Part shown: positions 25,154 to 34,618 of the stretch, piece by piece | How positions within the stretch are numbered: position 1 is the stretch's first letter | Layout of the letters: every line of letters begins with the position of its first letter | Source: a bacterium | GTDB taxonomy: Bacteria > Vulcanimicrobiota > Xenobia > Xenobiales > JADMJV01 | DNA: 64,000 bases | Direction of reading: 5' to 3' | Assembly: GCA_018780265.1 (NCBI GenBank) | Contig: JADMJV010000019.1 | Location: 1 to 64,000 of the forward strand | Notes under the pieces: model-generated | What the model saw: only the letters and a program-made list of their open reading frames with translations | Database searches by the model: none | What the model was told of the DNA's origin: nothing | Position numbers and translations under genes: made by a program

Positions 25154-27721
25154 GTGGTTTCCGATAAACTCACCCAAAAAGCCCAAGAAGCAATCCAGGG
25201 AGCAGCCCAATTGGCCCAACGCCAGGGCCACTCCCAACTTCAACCTATCCATCTCTTTTGTACTCTGCTCAGTGAGGCAGGGGGATTGGTGTCCAGCCTG
25301 TTGTCTCAACAGGGTATGGACCTCAAAGCTCTGAGCCGTCAGGCCGAGGAGCACCTGCGTCAGCAGCCCCGACTCTCCCAACCCAGTGCCGTCTATGCCG
25401 GTAACGACTTCAACCGATTGCTGGAGAGGGCGGAAGAGGAACGGACCCAACTCAAGGACGATTTTGTAAGCCTGGAGCACCTCCTGCTGGCCTTCTTGAA
25501 AGCCAAACCCGAAGGGGATTGGCTCAGTCAGCGCGGACTGCGCCGTGAGGGCCTGCTGACGGCCATCCAGGAACTACGGGGAGGCCAGCGCGCCAACGAC
25601 GCCAATGCCGAAGAGAAGTACCAGGCACTGCAGAAATACGGCCGCGACCTGACCGAGCTGGCTCGCACGGGCAAGTTGGATCCGGTGGTGGGCCGCGACG
25701 AAGAGATCCGTCGCTGCGTGCAGATCTTGTCGCGCCGACGCAAGAACAATCCGGTCCTGATCGGCGATCCGGGCGTGGGCAAGACGGCCATTGTGGAGGG
25801 TCTGGCCCAAAGAATTGTGGCGAGAGACGTGCCGGAAAGCCTGAAAAACCGCGTCATCTATGCTCTGGATATGGGTCAACTGCTGGCTGGCGCCAAGTAT
25901 CGAGGGGAATTTGAGGAACGCCTGCAGGCCGTGTTGCAGCAAATACAACAGGCGCAGGGCAAAATTCTCTGCTTTATCGATGAGTTGCACACCCTGGTTG
26001 GGGCGGGCAAGGGCGACGGGGCGATGGACGCGGCCAACCTGCTCAAACCGGCACTGGCTCGCGGCGAGCTGCGCTGCATCGGGGCCACCACGCTGGACGA
26101 GTATCGCCAACACATTGAGAAAGACGCCGCTCTGGAGCGCCGCTTTCAACCGGTGTTGGTGGGCGAGCCCAGTGTAGAGGCCACCTTGAGCATTCTGCGC
26201 GGACTGCGCGAGAAGTACGAAGTCCATCACGGGGTGCGCATCACCGATGCGGCCCTGGTGGCGGCCGCGCGTCTTTCGGACCGCTATATCAGCGACCGCT
26301 TTCTGCCCGACAAGGCCATCGACTTGATGGACGAGTCGGCCGCCTCGTTGCGGATGGAAATCGACTCGCTGCCAAGTGGTCTGGACCGTCTGGAAAGACA
26401 GTGTCGTCAGCTCAAAGTAGAGCAGCAGGCGCTGGAGATGGAAAGCGACGCGCTCTCCAAGCAGCGTCTGGCCGACCTGGCCCAGGAGTTGGCCCAACTG
26501 GAAGAGCAGTTGGGTCGGGACACTCTGCAATGGAAGCAAGAGAAAGAGCGGATTCAGGTGATTCGCTCGCTCAAGCGCCAGTTTGACCGATTGGGCGCCG
26601 ACGAACTGGAGGCCGAACGCCGGGGTGACCTGGCTCAGTTGGCGGAAATTCGCTACGGCAAGAAGCACCAACTGCAAAAGCAGTTGGAGGCGGCCGAGCA
26701 GCAGTTGGAAGAGGATCCGCCCAAGTTCCTGCGCGAGCAGGTGGAGGAAGAGGACATCGCTCAGGTCATCTCGCGCTGGACGGGCATTCCGGCGGCCAAG
26801 TTGCTCAAGGGTGAGCGCAAACGCCTGCTCGATCTTGAGCAACAGTTGGAGACTCGGGTGGTGGCCCAGTCCGCGGCAGTGATGGCCGTGGCCGAGGCGG
26901 TCCGGCGCAGCCGGGCCGGTCTGGCCGACCCCAATCGACCGCTGGGCAGCTTTCTCTTCCTGGGTCCCACCGGTGTGGGCAAGACGGAACTGGCCAAGGC
27001 CCTGGCCGAACTGCTCTTCGACGATGAGAAAGCGCTGGTGCGCATCGACATGAGCGAATACACCGAGAAGCACACGGTGAGTCGACTGGTGGGCGCCCCT
27101 CCGGGATACATCGGTTACGAGCAGGGGGGCCAGCTGACCGAAGCCGTGCGACGCCGTCCCTACTCGGTGATTCTGCTGGATGAGTTGGAAAAGGCCCATC
27201 AGGAAGTCTATCAGGTGTTACTGCAACTGCTAGATGATGGCCGTCTGACGGATGGTCAGGGGCGCACGGTGGACTTTCGCAACACCATTGTGATTATGAC
27301 CAGCAATCTGGGAGGCCAGGCCCTGTTACGGGGCGGTAGCGAACTTCCGGCCGAGGTGGAACACGCGCTGCGTACTCACTTCAAGCCCGAGTTTCTCAAC
27401 CGCATCGACGAAATCGTCACCTTCCAGCCGTTGCGACCCGAGGCACTCGAGCAGATTGTGCAGATTCAACTGCAGCGGCTGCACGCCCGCCTCAAGCCGA
27501 TTCGTATCCAGTTGGTGGTCACGCCCGAGGCTCGCCTGTGGCTGGCCAAGGAAGGCTACGACCCCGACTACGGAGCCCGCCCCCTCAAGCGGACCTTGCA
27601 GCGCCAACTGGAGAACCCGTTCTCCAAACTGCTGCTGGAGGGCAACGTATTGCCGGGTTCTACGGTGGAAGCCAGCCTGGCTGGCGACCGCCTGGCCTTG
27701 CGGGTTATCCAGACCCCCTAA
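25154..27721 (+). CDS. clpB: Chaperone ClpB (Hsp104-type disaggregase)
   Basis: An 855-residue ClpB. It has Clp N-terminal repeats (about 1-150), first AAA+ domain with Walker [11 protein letters not shown] and Walker [13 protein letters not shown], a complete M-domain coiled coil (about 395-525), and a second AAA+ domain with [10 protein letters not shown] and the C-terminal D2 small domain ([18 protein letters not shown]). ClpB extracts aggregated proteins with DnaK; the M-domain separates it from ClpA/ClpC. GTG 25154 has AGGAGGT nine bases upstream, better than the longer frame to 25088. It is followed by a perfect bidirectional terminator. Confidence 0.97.
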   Translation: MVSDKLTQKAQEAIQGAAQLAQRQGHSQLQPIHLFCTLLSEAGGLVSSLLSQQGMDLKALSRQAEEHLRQQPRLSQPSAVYAGNDFNRLLERAEEERTQLKDDFVSLEHLLLAFLKAKPEGDWLSQRGLRREGLLTAIQELRGGQRANDANAEEKYQALQKYGRDLTELARTGKLDPVVGRDEEIRRCVQILSRRRKNNPVLIGDPGVGKTAIVEGLAQRIVARDVPESLKNRVIYALDMGQLLAGAKYRGEFEERLQAVLQQIQQAQGKILCFIDELHTLVGAGKGDGAMDAANLLKPALARGELRCIGATTLDEYRQHIEKDAALERRFQPVLVGEPSVEATLSILRGLREKYEVHHGVRITDAALVAAARLSDRYISDRFLPDKAIDLMDESAASLRMEIDSLPSGLDRLERQCRQLKVEQQALEMESDALSKQRLADLAQELAQLEEQLGRDTLQWKQEKERIQVIRSLKRQFDRLGADELEAERRGDLAQLAEIRYGKKHQLQKQLEAAEQQLEEDPPKFLREQVEEEDIAQVISRWTGIPAAKLLKGERKRLLDLEQQLETRVVAQSAAVMAVAEAVRRSRAGLADPNRPLGSFLFLGPTGVGKTELAKALAELLFDDEKALVRIDMSEYTEKHTVSRLVGAPPGYIGYEQGGQLTEAVRRRPYSVILLDELEKAHQEVYQVLLQLLDDGRLTDGQGRTVDFRNTIVIMTSNLGGQALLRGGSELPAEVEHALRTHFKPEFLNRIDEIVTFQPLRPEALEQIVQIQLQRLHARLKPIRIQLVVTPEARLWLAKEGYDPDYGARPLKRTLQRQLENPFSKLLLEGNVLPGSTVEASLAGDRLALRVIQTP

Positions 27722-27759
27722 AAACTGGGGGCAAGCCCGTAGGCTTGCCCCCAGTTTTT
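27720..27759. terminator. Bidirectional Rho-independent terminator
   Basis: A perfect 18-bp stem (27720-27737 with 27742-27759) with a four-base loop CGTA. The stem is GC-rich inside and ends in five As and five Ts, so it works for clpB on the plus strand and for the convergent membrane-protein gene ending at 27761 on the minus strand. Confidence 0.93.
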
Positions 27760-27760
27760 A

Positions 27761-28285
27761 TTAGCGGACCAGCAGGTGGAGCAGGCTGTGGGTCAGCCAT
27801 AGGAAGGCGGCCCCGGCCGTGAGCCACTGGGCCCAACCGTAGATCGAAAATTTGCGACTGGCGATGAGGGCCAGCACGTAGGTGCGCCGCAGCGAGTCTT
27901 CCAGATGGGTCTGGCCGGATGAAGCCGTAAAGTCACGCACGAAATGGTTCATGTTGCGGCGCTGGGCGATGTCTCCAAAGAAGATGCAGTCTTTTCGGGG
28001 CATTCGCGGTAGGTAGGCGCGGCTCATGATGACGCCCAGGCAGAGTAACAAGGCGCCACCGGCCGTAAGCACCAGCATTATTTGCAGCAGTTTGAGGGCC
28101 AGCCCACCAGAGGCCACGCCGCTTTGGGCGGCGGCGATAAAAAGGCTGTTGATCACGATCAGGTTGCCGGCTTTAGAATCGGCGAACTGTATCAACTGCT
28201 GATTGTAGTTGAGGATTTCGAAAGCGGAGTCGACCAGGGAGGGATCAGAAACGGACAGGTCCGACGGAGGCTCAAGCTGGGTCAA
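27761..28285 (-). CDS. PycTM-like (DUF5706) two-helix membrane protein
   Basis: A 174-residue protein with the features of Pycsar effector transmembrane (PycTM/DUF5706) domains: an amphipathic N-terminal helix leading into QLIQFADSKAGNLIVINSLF (FADxKA motif), a second hydrophobic helix (LLQIMLVLTAGGALLLCLGV), then a soluble helix and DCIFFGDIAQR, and a final hydrophobic helix near the C-terminus. In Pycsar antiphage systems a cyclase makes cCMP or cUMP and the PycTM effector damages the membrane. No cyclase gene is next to it here, so an antiphage role is only an inference. It converges on clpB across the terminator. Confidence 0.7.
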   Translation of the reverse strand: MTQLEPPSDLSVSDPSLVDSAFEILNYNQQLIQFADSKAGNLIVINSLFIAAAQSGVASGGLALKLLQIMLVLTAGGALLLCLGVIMSRAYLPRMPRKDCIFFGDIAQRRNMNHFVRDFTASSGQTHLEDSLRRTYVLALIASRKFSIYGWAQWLTAGAAFLWLTHSLLHLLVR

Positions 28286-28363
28286 GAAGGACTCCTAAAA
28301 GAAGATGCCTGATGATAGCGCGAGCTTGCGGGCCTGTCCGTAACTCAGGTCACACCAGATGCC

Positions 28364-28567
28364 TCAGTGGTTCATGGAGGCCAGACCGTGATAGAGGCGA
28401 GCCCGCTTTTTCAAACGAGAGAGCACGGCGGCTTCAGGTCCGCGGTGACGCTGAGAAACCACCCCATGAATGCAAATCTCCAGGCACAGGCCACGCGGGC
28501 CAACCGGAGGTAGAGAGGCGAGACTAGGCTTGGTTCGCTCGGCCACTGGCATAGGCATCGATTTCAT
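28364..28567 (-). CDS. Small hypothetical protein
   Basis: A 67-residue reading frame with GC-rich third codon positions like its neighbours. The ATG at 28567 has GGAG about nine bases upstream; a longer frame to 28582 lacks one. The protein is basic, with a central CLEICIHGVV stretch and a C-terminal helix (SRLKKRARLYHGLASM). No family was recognised. It fills a gap that would otherwise hold nothing, and its reality is uncertain. Confidence 0.4.
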   Translation of the reverse strand: MKSMPMPVAERTKPSLASLPPVGPRGLCLEICIHGVVSQRHRGPEAAVLSRLKKRARLYHGLASMNH

Positions 28568-28756
28568 CGGCACGAACTCCACTGCGTAAGATTATCGGAA
28601 GGGGAAGCCTGAACGGTTTCCCATTTGGGATTGGCGCGGGTTCAGTTTGTGGTCTGTGGATTCCTTGTGGAAAACCCCAGATTTTGCGCCTTTCGATGGA
28701 TTGTCCGTTTGGCAACACCTTGTTCTATAAGAACTTGCAAACTTTCGAAAAGCGAA

Positions 28757-29608
28757 TTAGCGTTCCACTTTGGTGGGCAGACTCACGCTTGAACGTTGCC
28801 CGTGGCGAACGGCCCGAACCCGAAACAGGTAGGGACCGGCACCGCCGTGGCCTTTGACAATCAGGGAGGGGCGATTTTCCTGAATGATTCCATCTTCCAG
28901 GCTGACCCACTGTCCCTCACGCTCTTCCTCCACCAGATAACCGGTGGCTTCGGCGACCATACGCCAACTCAACCGAATATCACCTTTGCCGGTAAACAGG
29001 CCCATCAGCCCCTCGGGGGCGGGCGGTGGAGGCCCTTTGGGGCGCTCTTCCTTGGGAGTGGCGGGGGTCGCCTTTGGCTTGGGGGGAGGGGGAACCAGGT
29101 CGGTAATCGACCCGCTAACCGGGACCGGATCCGGGTCGGCATTGGTGTTACGCACGGGCGGGGGTTGAGCAGGGCGGGCCGGCGGTTCATCGTCTACCAC
29201 GGGCAAAGGCTGAGTTGGGCCCTCTTTGCGGGCAATGGGGGCCGTGCCCAAAGGCTGGGTGCGGGCCGTGGCCGGCGCGCTGTTGGCCGAGAGGCCTTTG
29301 GGCAAGACGGCTCTCACACAAAACTCCACGGCGGTGTCTGGAGACAGGCCGGTGATCGAGGTGGAGTTGGTGATAGGGGTGCAGTTGGGATCCTCCTCAT
29401 TGAGCCACCACGAGCCGTTACGCTTGCGCAGGACTTCGTAGCCCAGCGCCCCAGGAATGGGATCCCAGCGCAAATTGACCTGGGTCTCGGCGGCGCCACC
29501 GGCCGGTTGCACGATGACCAGGTTGCGCGGAACGCCCTCCTGAGCCAGGCCGGGCACACCCAACAGGCATACCCATATCCACCCGCAAGCCAGGCGTCGG
29601 TGTAACAT
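28757..29608 (-). CDS. Secreted protein with two fibronectin type III domains
   Basis: A 283-residue exported protein (signal peptide near 1-22, CGWIWVCLLGVPGLAQ). An FN3-like domain lies near 28-118, with LRWDPIPGALGYEVLRK and a TAVEFCVRAV strand. A Pro-rich linker near 120-200 follows, and a second FN3-like domain near 205-280 (IRLSWRMVAEATGYLVEEE, ending PYLFRVRAV). These domains usually mediate protein or carbohydrate contacts at the cell surface. There is no enzymatic domain. It is followed on the same strand by the small hypothetical gene and lies 14 bases after the TerB-like gene. Confidence 0.85.
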   Translation of the reverse strand: MLHRRLACGWIWVCLLGVPGLAQEGVPRNLVIVQPAGGAAETQVNLRWDPIPGALGYEVLRKRNGSWWLNEEDPNCTPITNSTSITGLSPDTAVEFCVRAVLPKGLSANSAPATARTQPLGTAPIARKEGPTQPLPVVDDEPPARPAQPPPVRNTNADPDPVPVSGSITDLVPPPPKPKATPATPKEERPKGPPPPAPEGLMGLFTGKGDIRLSWRMVAEATGYLVEEEREGQWVSLEDGIIQENRPSLIVKGHGGAGPYLFRVRAVRHGQRSSVSLPTKVER

Positions 29609-29622
29609 CTCAGGCCCCAGTC

Positions 29623-29997
29623 TTACGCATCGTGATCGATTTCGGAGAGAGTCTCATTTTTCAACTGTTCCAAGTCACTGTCACTCAAATCCAGTTGGCG
29701 GGCCATCTTGTTGAGAAAGCGAAGCTCGGAAATATCGACTTTGCCGTCAGCCATGGCCATGGCCAACAATACTTTCATAATCTCGCGGCGCGACTCAACA
29801 TCTTTGACCGACTCTTTCAAATTGGTAAGGTCGGGAGGCTTGGCCATCATCGAGGCAACTTCGCTGAGAGCAGTATCGTCCAGATCTAACTGACTGAGCA
29901 CGCCCCCGAGCAAGCGACGCTCGTCCTCCTTGACCTCGCCATCGGCCCAAATGACGTGAACCAAACCTTTAATCAATGCTTTCTCGGCTTCTTGCAC
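29623..29997 (-). CDS. TerB-like (tellurite resistance/co-chaperone-like) protein
   Basis: A 124-residue all-helical protein with the acidic TerB-type repeats: HVIWADGEVKEDERRLL and LLAMAMADGKVDISELRFL, each with the ADGxxxxxE loop that binds metal in TerB relatives. The start is put at GTG 29997 because GGAGG lies six bases upstream; a TTG at 30003 touches that site. TerB-like proteins occur in stress and membrane-associated systems. No other ter genes are in the window, so a tellurite role should not be assumed. Confidence 0.82.
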   Translation of the reverse strand: MQEAEKALIKGLVHVIWADGEVKEDERRLLGGVLSQLDLDDTALSEVASMMAKPPDLTNLKESVKDVESRREIMKVLLAMAMADGKVDISELRFLNKMARQLDLSDSDLEQLKNETLSEIDHDA

Positions 29998-30113
29998 GGG
30001 CAACCTCCAAAAAAATTTTCGCGGGCAACTTCGCCTAGCATTGTCTCTGCCCTCTTCATGGTCTTTTCAGGGCGGCAAGATAGACTGATAAAAAGCCGGA
30101 TAAGGAGGTCACC

Positions 30114-30515
30114 ATGAGCACCGTCAGCGCCAGTCCAACCCAGCACAACTGCTCTTGCGGTCGCACCTTCTTGAATGCCATCAGCCTGGAGCGCCATCAG
30201 TGGGTGACCAATCACCGCTCGGCTGCGCCCGCAGCCAAGCAAGGCAAAGACGCGGTGGCCCAGGCCCTGAAAATCTTGCGCGAGAAGCAGGCCGTGCAAC
30301 TGGAGTTTGACGTGAAGCGACGCCAGAAACGCCGCATGCGCCGGGAGATTTTAAAGGTTGAACAGCAGGTTTACGCCGCAGCCGAGCAGGCTTATCAGAG
30401 CGCCAAGTCGGTGGGTCACTCCACCCTGATGGGCGCCCGACTGGCCCTGATGCTTTTGGTGCTGAGCGGCCTGGTGGTCACCGGTATGAAAATCGGCACT
30501 CTGCTGCCCGGATAA
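30114..30515 (+). CDS. Small zinc-finger-like membrane-anchored protein
   Basis: A 133-residue protein. Near the N-terminus it has CSCGRTFLNAISLERHQWVT followed by NH, a C2H2-like spacing (Cys-x-Cys, then His-x5-His), although a classical finger has CxxC. A basic helical region (DVKRRQKRRMRREILKVEQQ) follows, then a single hydrophobic segment (ARLALMLLVLSGLVVTGM) at the C-terminus that would anchor it. An AAGGAGG ribosome binding site precedes ATG 30114. No family was recognised. It runs ahead of the Xer recombinase gene but need not be linked to it. Confidence 0.68.
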   Translation: MSTVSASPTQHNCSCGRTFLNAISLERHQWVTNHRSAAPAAKQGKDAVAQALKILREKQAVQLEFDVKRRQKRRMRREILKVEQQVYAAAEQAYQSAKSVGHSTLMGARLALMLLVLSGLVVTGMKIGTLLPG

Positions 30516-30565
30516 CTTTCCCCCCTATCACAAGGGAGAGTTGAATTTGCCTCAAATTTGCAGGG

Positions 30566-31477
30566 GTGTCAAAATCCAGCGAGAGTGCCCGCGACTACTA
30601 CCTGCCAGACTATCTCACCTACCTCAGCGTGGAGCGAACCCTGGCCCGACGCACCATTCACGAATACGAACAGGACCTGCGCCTCTTTCTTGAGTATCTG
30701 GCCCCATTTCTGGCGGAAGATCTGACCCTGGAGGGCATCGACGCACGGACTATTCGCGAATACCTGGCCTTTTTGCGCAACCGTAAGAAATACACGCCTT
30801 CCGCTCTCAACCGAAAGATCGCTTCCCTCAAGGGCTACTTTAAGTTTTTGGAGGCGGAGGGGCATCTCCAGAGTTCCCCGATGCAGCGCATCAGTTCGGC
30901 CAAAGAAGGGCGACTGCTGCCCAAAGTGATGAGTGAACAAGAAGTGGAGGTCTTGCTGGAAAACCCCGCCGAAGAAAAGCTGTCTCCCGAACTGGCCGCG
31001 CGTGATCAGGCCATTCTTGAGCTATTTTACAGTTCGGGAGTGCGCCTCTCCGAACTGGTGGGCCTGAATCTGCACGACATTGACTGGGAAAAACTACACC
31101 TGCGGGTGACCGGCAAAGGCAACAAGCAGCGCTTTGTATTTTTGACCGAGCACGCGGCCACGGCCATTCAAAGTTATCTGAAGATGCGCAGCCATAAGTC
31201 GGACGCCCTTTTCCTCAATCGCTTTGGGGAACGAATCTCCACTCGGGCCGTGCAAATTTTATTTCGCAAACGAATGGGCAGCGCCCAACTGCAGCGCAAA
31301 GCCTCGCCTCACACCTTGCGACATTCCTTCGCCACCCATCTGCTGGAAGGCGGCTCGGACCTGGTCACCATCAAGGAGTTGTTGGGTCATGAGAGTCTTT
31401 CCACCACTCAGATCTACACCAATATCTCGCGGCGCAAGATGCGCGAGGTCTACGACCAGAGCCACCCTCGACAATAG
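30566..31477 (+). CDS. Tyrosine recombinase of the XerC/XerD type
   Basis: A 303-residue tyrosine recombinase with an N-terminal SAM-like core-binding domain (LTYLSVERTLARRTIHEYEQ) and a C-terminal catalytic domain. The catalytic residues are visible: Arg in SSGVRLSELVGLN, the beta-hairpin Lys in VTGKGNKQR, the HTLRHSFATHLLEGG box, the second His in ELLGHESLSTTQIY and the nucleophile Tyr in that segment. The length and the final SHPR motif are those of chromosomal XerC/XerD, which resolve chromosome dimers at dif. It could be XerC or XerD; which one cannot be told by eye. No prophage genes flank it. It ends four bases from the convergent YprB-like gene. Confidence 0.9.
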   Translation: MSKSSESARDYYLPDYLTYLSVERTLARRTIHEYEQDLRLFLEYLAPFLAEDLTLEGIDARTIREYLAFLRNRKKYTPSALNRKIASLKGYFKFLEAEGHLQSSPMQRISSAKEGRLLPKVMSEQEVEVLLENPAEEKLSPELAARDQAILELFYSSGVRLSELVGLNLHDIDWEKLHLRVTGKGNKQRFVFLTEHAATAIQSYLKMRSHKSDALFLNRFGERISTRAVQILFRKRMGSAQLQRKASPHTLRHSFATHLLEGGSDLVTIKELLGHESLSTTQIYTNISRRKMREVYDQSHPRQ

Positions 31478-31481
31478 GGGG

Positions 31482-32687
31482 TCAGGCGCCAGCGAGTCGG
31501 CGTTGCAGGCGCTGGCGTCGGTAGTCCAGGCGCTGACGTCGGCCTTTAGCCAACGGCTTGAGGCGCAAGGCGCGCTCCACCCAGTCCAGGGCAGCCGACC
31601 AGTCACCACAAAGGTGCTCTTGTTGCTTGGCCACCTGTTCGAGCAGTTCCGGGTCGGTGGGAAAGCACTCGGCCAGTTTTTCCCAGATGAGCTGAGCCTG
31701 CTGGGGTTGCCCCAGGCGACGCCGCAGGCGCGCCAGTAGAGTGCCGCTCTGGCGCAAGGCGGGCTGAATGGGGTGATCGAGAGATTCCCAGTAGCTCCAG
31801 ACGCGGGATAGCAGAATTTCGGCTTCTTCAAAGCGGCGCTGGCGAAACATCTGCTGACCCAGTGCCAGGTCTTCCAAATGGAGCAGCGCGGGATCTTGGC
31901 GAAACCTGCGTTGCCACTGCAGCGGTTCTTCGGCATAGCCCCAAAGACCGGCCACCAGGCCAACCATGGTCAGCACGTCGCGCCGATTGTGCTCGGCCAC
32001 CTGGGCCAGGCCCCGCGCGTCGCCCGTTTGCAGGTAGCGAAAAAACAGTTGAGGCACCATCCAGCCCGGCACATCGCCATGGCGGGGCAGACCCAGTAGC
32101 TGATGTTCGAGAGTCTCTAGTTTGCAGTTCTCCAGGGCATTGGACCAGAGGCGTCGCGATATAGGCAGCAGGTCGAGATGGGGAATCTCTTCCAGGTCAT
32201 AGCGAATGCGATTCATCATCAGGCGAGTCTGGAGCAGGGGAACATCAAAGGATTTGCCGTTGAAAGTGACCAGACAGTCAGTCTGGTCGAGGCGTTCGAT
32301 CAGGTAGCCCAACATAGCTTTTTCTTCACTGTGGGTGCGCATCAACAACTGCTCGACCTGCAGTTGCTCCCCGCTAAAGTAGGCCAGGCCGATGAGAAAA
32401 GCGTAGGTGCCCGACCCTCCCGCCAGACCGGTGGTTTCGGTGTCTAGATAAAGGACTCTGCGTCCGCTGACTTCGGGTAGCCAGGGAGTGAGAGGCCTGG
32501 CGTTGGCCAGGGCCAGAGCAAAGGGTCCGTGGCTGAGGTGACCGCCCAACTGTTGAGCGCGACGATGAAAAACGCCGCCGCTGTGAGACACTTGCTGACC
32601 GCCCAGCGCCTGCTCCACCGGAACCGCCTGCTCGCGCCGTTGATTCTCGCGCATCTTCTCCAGGCGGTCCCATGGAATCTGGCTCAT
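31482..32687 (-). CDS. YprB-like ribonuclease H-fold exonuclease with TPR-like tail
   Basis: A 401-residue protein. The central domain (about 75-240) is a DnaQ-type exonuclease of the YprB (RNase_H_2) family: LYLDTETTGLAGGSGTYAFL gives the Asp/Glu pair, FNGKSFDVPLLQTRL the second Asp, and AEHNRRDVLTM the last one. The C-terminal 130 residues are helical and TPR-like. It probably degrades or trims single-stranded DNA or RNA in the cytoplasm. Its start overlaps the stop of the upstream zinc-ribbon gene by one base. It ends the long minus-strand gene run beginning at metG. Confidence 0.85.
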   Translation of the reverse strand: MSQIPWDRLEKMRENQRREQAVPVEQALGGQQVSHSGGVFHRRAQQLGGHLSHGPFALALANARPLTPWLPEVSGRRVLYLDTETTGLAGGSGTYAFLIGLAYFSGEQLQVEQLLMRTHSEEKAMLGYLIERLDQTDCLVTFNGKSFDVPLLQTRLMMNRIRYDLEEIPHLDLLPISRRLWSNALENCKLETLEHQLLGLPRHGDVPGWMVPQLFFRYLQTGDARGLAQVAEHNRRDVLTMVGLVAGLWGYAEEPLQWQRRFRQDPALLHLEDLALGQQMFRQRRFEEAEILLSRVWSYWESLDHPIQPALRQSGTLLARLRRRLGQPQQAQLIWEKLAECFPTDPELLEQVAKQQEHLCGDWSAALDWVERALRLKPLAKGRRQRLDYRRQRLQRRLAGA

Positions 32688-34537
32688 CAGGGCAGCTTGC
32701 CTATACCTTCAGTAATTCTCTTTTGAAATTCTATCAATTCCTGGTGAAGCTGTCGATAGGAAGTGAGGCCAGCTTTGAGGGCCACCATCTGGCGACCCTC
32801 AGCGGCTTCGGCCAGGGTGGCCAGGGCCTGCGATAACTGACCCATACGGACCACGAAAAAATGACAGTAGGCATCCAGAGAGTCCTCTTTACCCATCATT
32901 TTGATGCCATCGCGCTCAAAGCGGTGCCGGGTCTTTTCCAGAACCTCCAGTTGGCGCACGATCTCCAGGCAAACCTGATCCCAGGTCGAGCCGCCAAAAG
33001 TGAGACCTTCCGCCAGATCGATCAGCACGTCGGCCACATTCGTTGAGGCCGCTTCAGCACCGGCCAGGTCTTCGTAGTGGACGTCGTCGATCTGCAGTTG
33101 GGGCAGGTTGGAGCCGCACGAACTGCAGATTTTTTGGGGTATCTGAATCTGACCACAGCGAACGCAGGTAACCTGCTGGCCCGACTTGCCGGTCTTGGAC
33201 AGTTCCTGACGCACCTGGGCCTCGTAGGCGATCAACGGCGGCATGGTGAGTGAGAGCATTTTCCAACCTTCGATCGGATGGCTGATCTGGTCGTCCTCGC
33301 AGTAAAGTAGCATTCTCTCATAGGCCTGCTCATGGGAAGCCAGCAGCGCGGGGATATTCTCAGGCACCTGAGGGGCTTCCCCAATAGCCTGCAACGAGGC
33401 TTGCTGTTGTTCAAGTCGCTGCTGGACCTCATCGCGCAGCACCCATTTAGGCAACACGCCTGCTTCGCACTGGCCCAGGATCTCGACTAATTCCAACATT
33501 CGAGGAGCGGCCTGAAACTGAGCTTGCAGGTCGGCTACGGCCTGGCGCACCGCGCCTCGAAAATTATCCATTTGAGTCCACGGGATGTTGAGGAGTTGCG
33601 CGACTTCGGCCGGGGGCAACGGGTTGGCGGCCAGGAAGGTCAACTGATCAAAGGCCTGCTGATGAACCACGCAGGCGGCGGCCACCAGCTCGGGATGGGC
33701 GATGGACAGCCCCCCACGCCTGCTCATTTGGATGGTGTTGAGGTAGGCGTCGACCTCTTGAAAGAGGCGGTCCCAGGCCTGCCTGGTAACGGCCTCGCCC
33801 AGGTCGTAGGGGTGTTCGAGCAAGCGCGCCCAGCACTCGATGGCATCGTGAGTGCCAAATCGAAACTTTTCTCTGGCCTGGGCCTCGCTCTCCAAAATCT
33901 GCTGCGCATAGTCGCTAGAACCCTTGCCCAGCAGTTGAATCGCCTCCTCGAGTAGCCGAGATTCACCCTTTTCCAGATAGAGGGCCAGCGCCCCCAGGCC
34001 GCCCTCGATCTGACGGAGGTGCTCGTCGATGGACTCCGGCCAGGCCACCTCGGGAAACAGAGTTTTGCGCACCGTCCACTGAGCTCGCAGCTGGAGAATG
34101 TCGGCGTGGGCCAACGGAAATCGGGTTTGCAGTTCAAAGATGTCGCAGCGGTCCTGGATGACGTTGAAGGCCACCTTGATCAGTTGGTCCAGCGAGAGGA
34201 TGGGACTGAAAGCAGGGCGCCGACTTTCCTCGCTCTGCAGCTGGAAGAGCTGTCCGTAGTAGCGAATGACGGCCTGAGCCAGGGCCTCGGCCTTGTCATT
34301 GCCGGCCAGATGGCGGTCGGCGATCACTTTGAGAGCCTCTTTCAGGTCCAGTTCAGCCTGATGAAACAACTCCTGGTTGGATTCGCTCCAAAGGAGCAGG
34401 GGTCGCAGTAGCCGGAGACTGTCCAGACAGCCGGTGAGCCACAATACGGCGGCCTCCGTGCCAGGTTGCACGCCTTCGGGGTAGGTTTTTAGGGCGCACA
34501 CCAGTTGGCGAATCGGGGGCGAGATAAAGCTGCTCAA
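32687..34537 (-). CDS. Large helical protein with a zinc ribbon
   Basis: A 616-residue soluble, mostly helical protein of unrecognised family. Near residue 445-470 it carries a four-Cys zinc ribbon (VTCVRCGQIQIPQKICSSCG). Other parts look like helical repeats without known motifs. The ribbon suggests nucleic-acid or protein binding. It is coupled to the YprB-like nuclease by a one-base stop/start overlap, which makes a shared RNA or DNA task plausible but not shown. Confidence 0.75.
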   Translation of the reverse strand: MSSFISPPIRQLVCALKTYPEGVQPGTEAAVLWLTGCLDSLRLLRPLLLWSESNQELFHQAELDLKEALKVIADRHLAGNDKAEALAQAVIRYYGQLFQLQSEESRRPAFSPILSLDQLIKVAFNVIQDRCDIFELQTRFPLAHADILQLRAQWTVRKTLFPEVAWPESIDEHLRQIEGGLGALALYLEKGESRLLEEAIQLLGKGSSDYAQQILESEAQAREKFRFGTHDAIECWARLLEHPYDLGEAVTRQAWDRLFQEVDAYLNTIQMSRRGGLSIAHPELVAAACVVHQQAFDQLTFLAANPLPPAEVAQLLNIPWTQMDNFRGAVRQAVADLQAQFQAAPRMLELVEILGQCEAGVLPKWVLRDEVQQRLEQQQASLQAIGEAPQVPENIPALLASHEQAYERMLLYCEDDQISHPIEGWKMLSLTMPPLIAYEAQVRQELSKTGKSGQQVTCVRCGQIQIPQKICSSCGSNLPQLQIDDVHYEDLAGAEAASTNVADVLIDLAEGLTFGGSTWDQVCLEIVRQLEVLEKTRHRFERDGIKMMGKEDSLDAYCHFFVVRMGQLSQALATLAEAAEGRQMVALKAGLTSYRQLHQELIEFQKRITEGIGKLP

Positions 34538-34618
34538 GGGACCTCCCGGGTTAGGTTTCCCTTGCTGATACGTGGGTGACCCTAACGAGACCTCTCATTT
34601 GCCGGGGCGTCGACCGGG

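Noticed and set aside
25574..27199. 541-residue minus-strand frame opposite clpB
   Set aside because: Antisense shadow in GC-rich DNA; the plus strand is clearly clpB.
28648..28674. Three TGTGG motifs, two of them near DnaA-box sequence (28655-28663 and 28666-28674)
   Set aside because: No AT-rich unwinding region and no dnaA, dnaN or other origin genes nearby; the boxes match only 7 and 8 of 9 positions.
28722..28734. Palindrome GTTCTATAAGAAC
   Set aside because: Only five bases per arm and no convincing promoter nearby; may be chance.
29623..29997. TerB-like gene as part of a tellurite-resistance (ter) operon
   Set aside because: No terC, terD, terE or terZ neighbours; only the fold-level resemblance is supported.
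30566..31477. Tyrosine recombinase as a prophage or integron integrase
   Set aside because: Length and motifs fit XerC/XerD; no attachment-site repeats, cargo genes or phage genes flank it.
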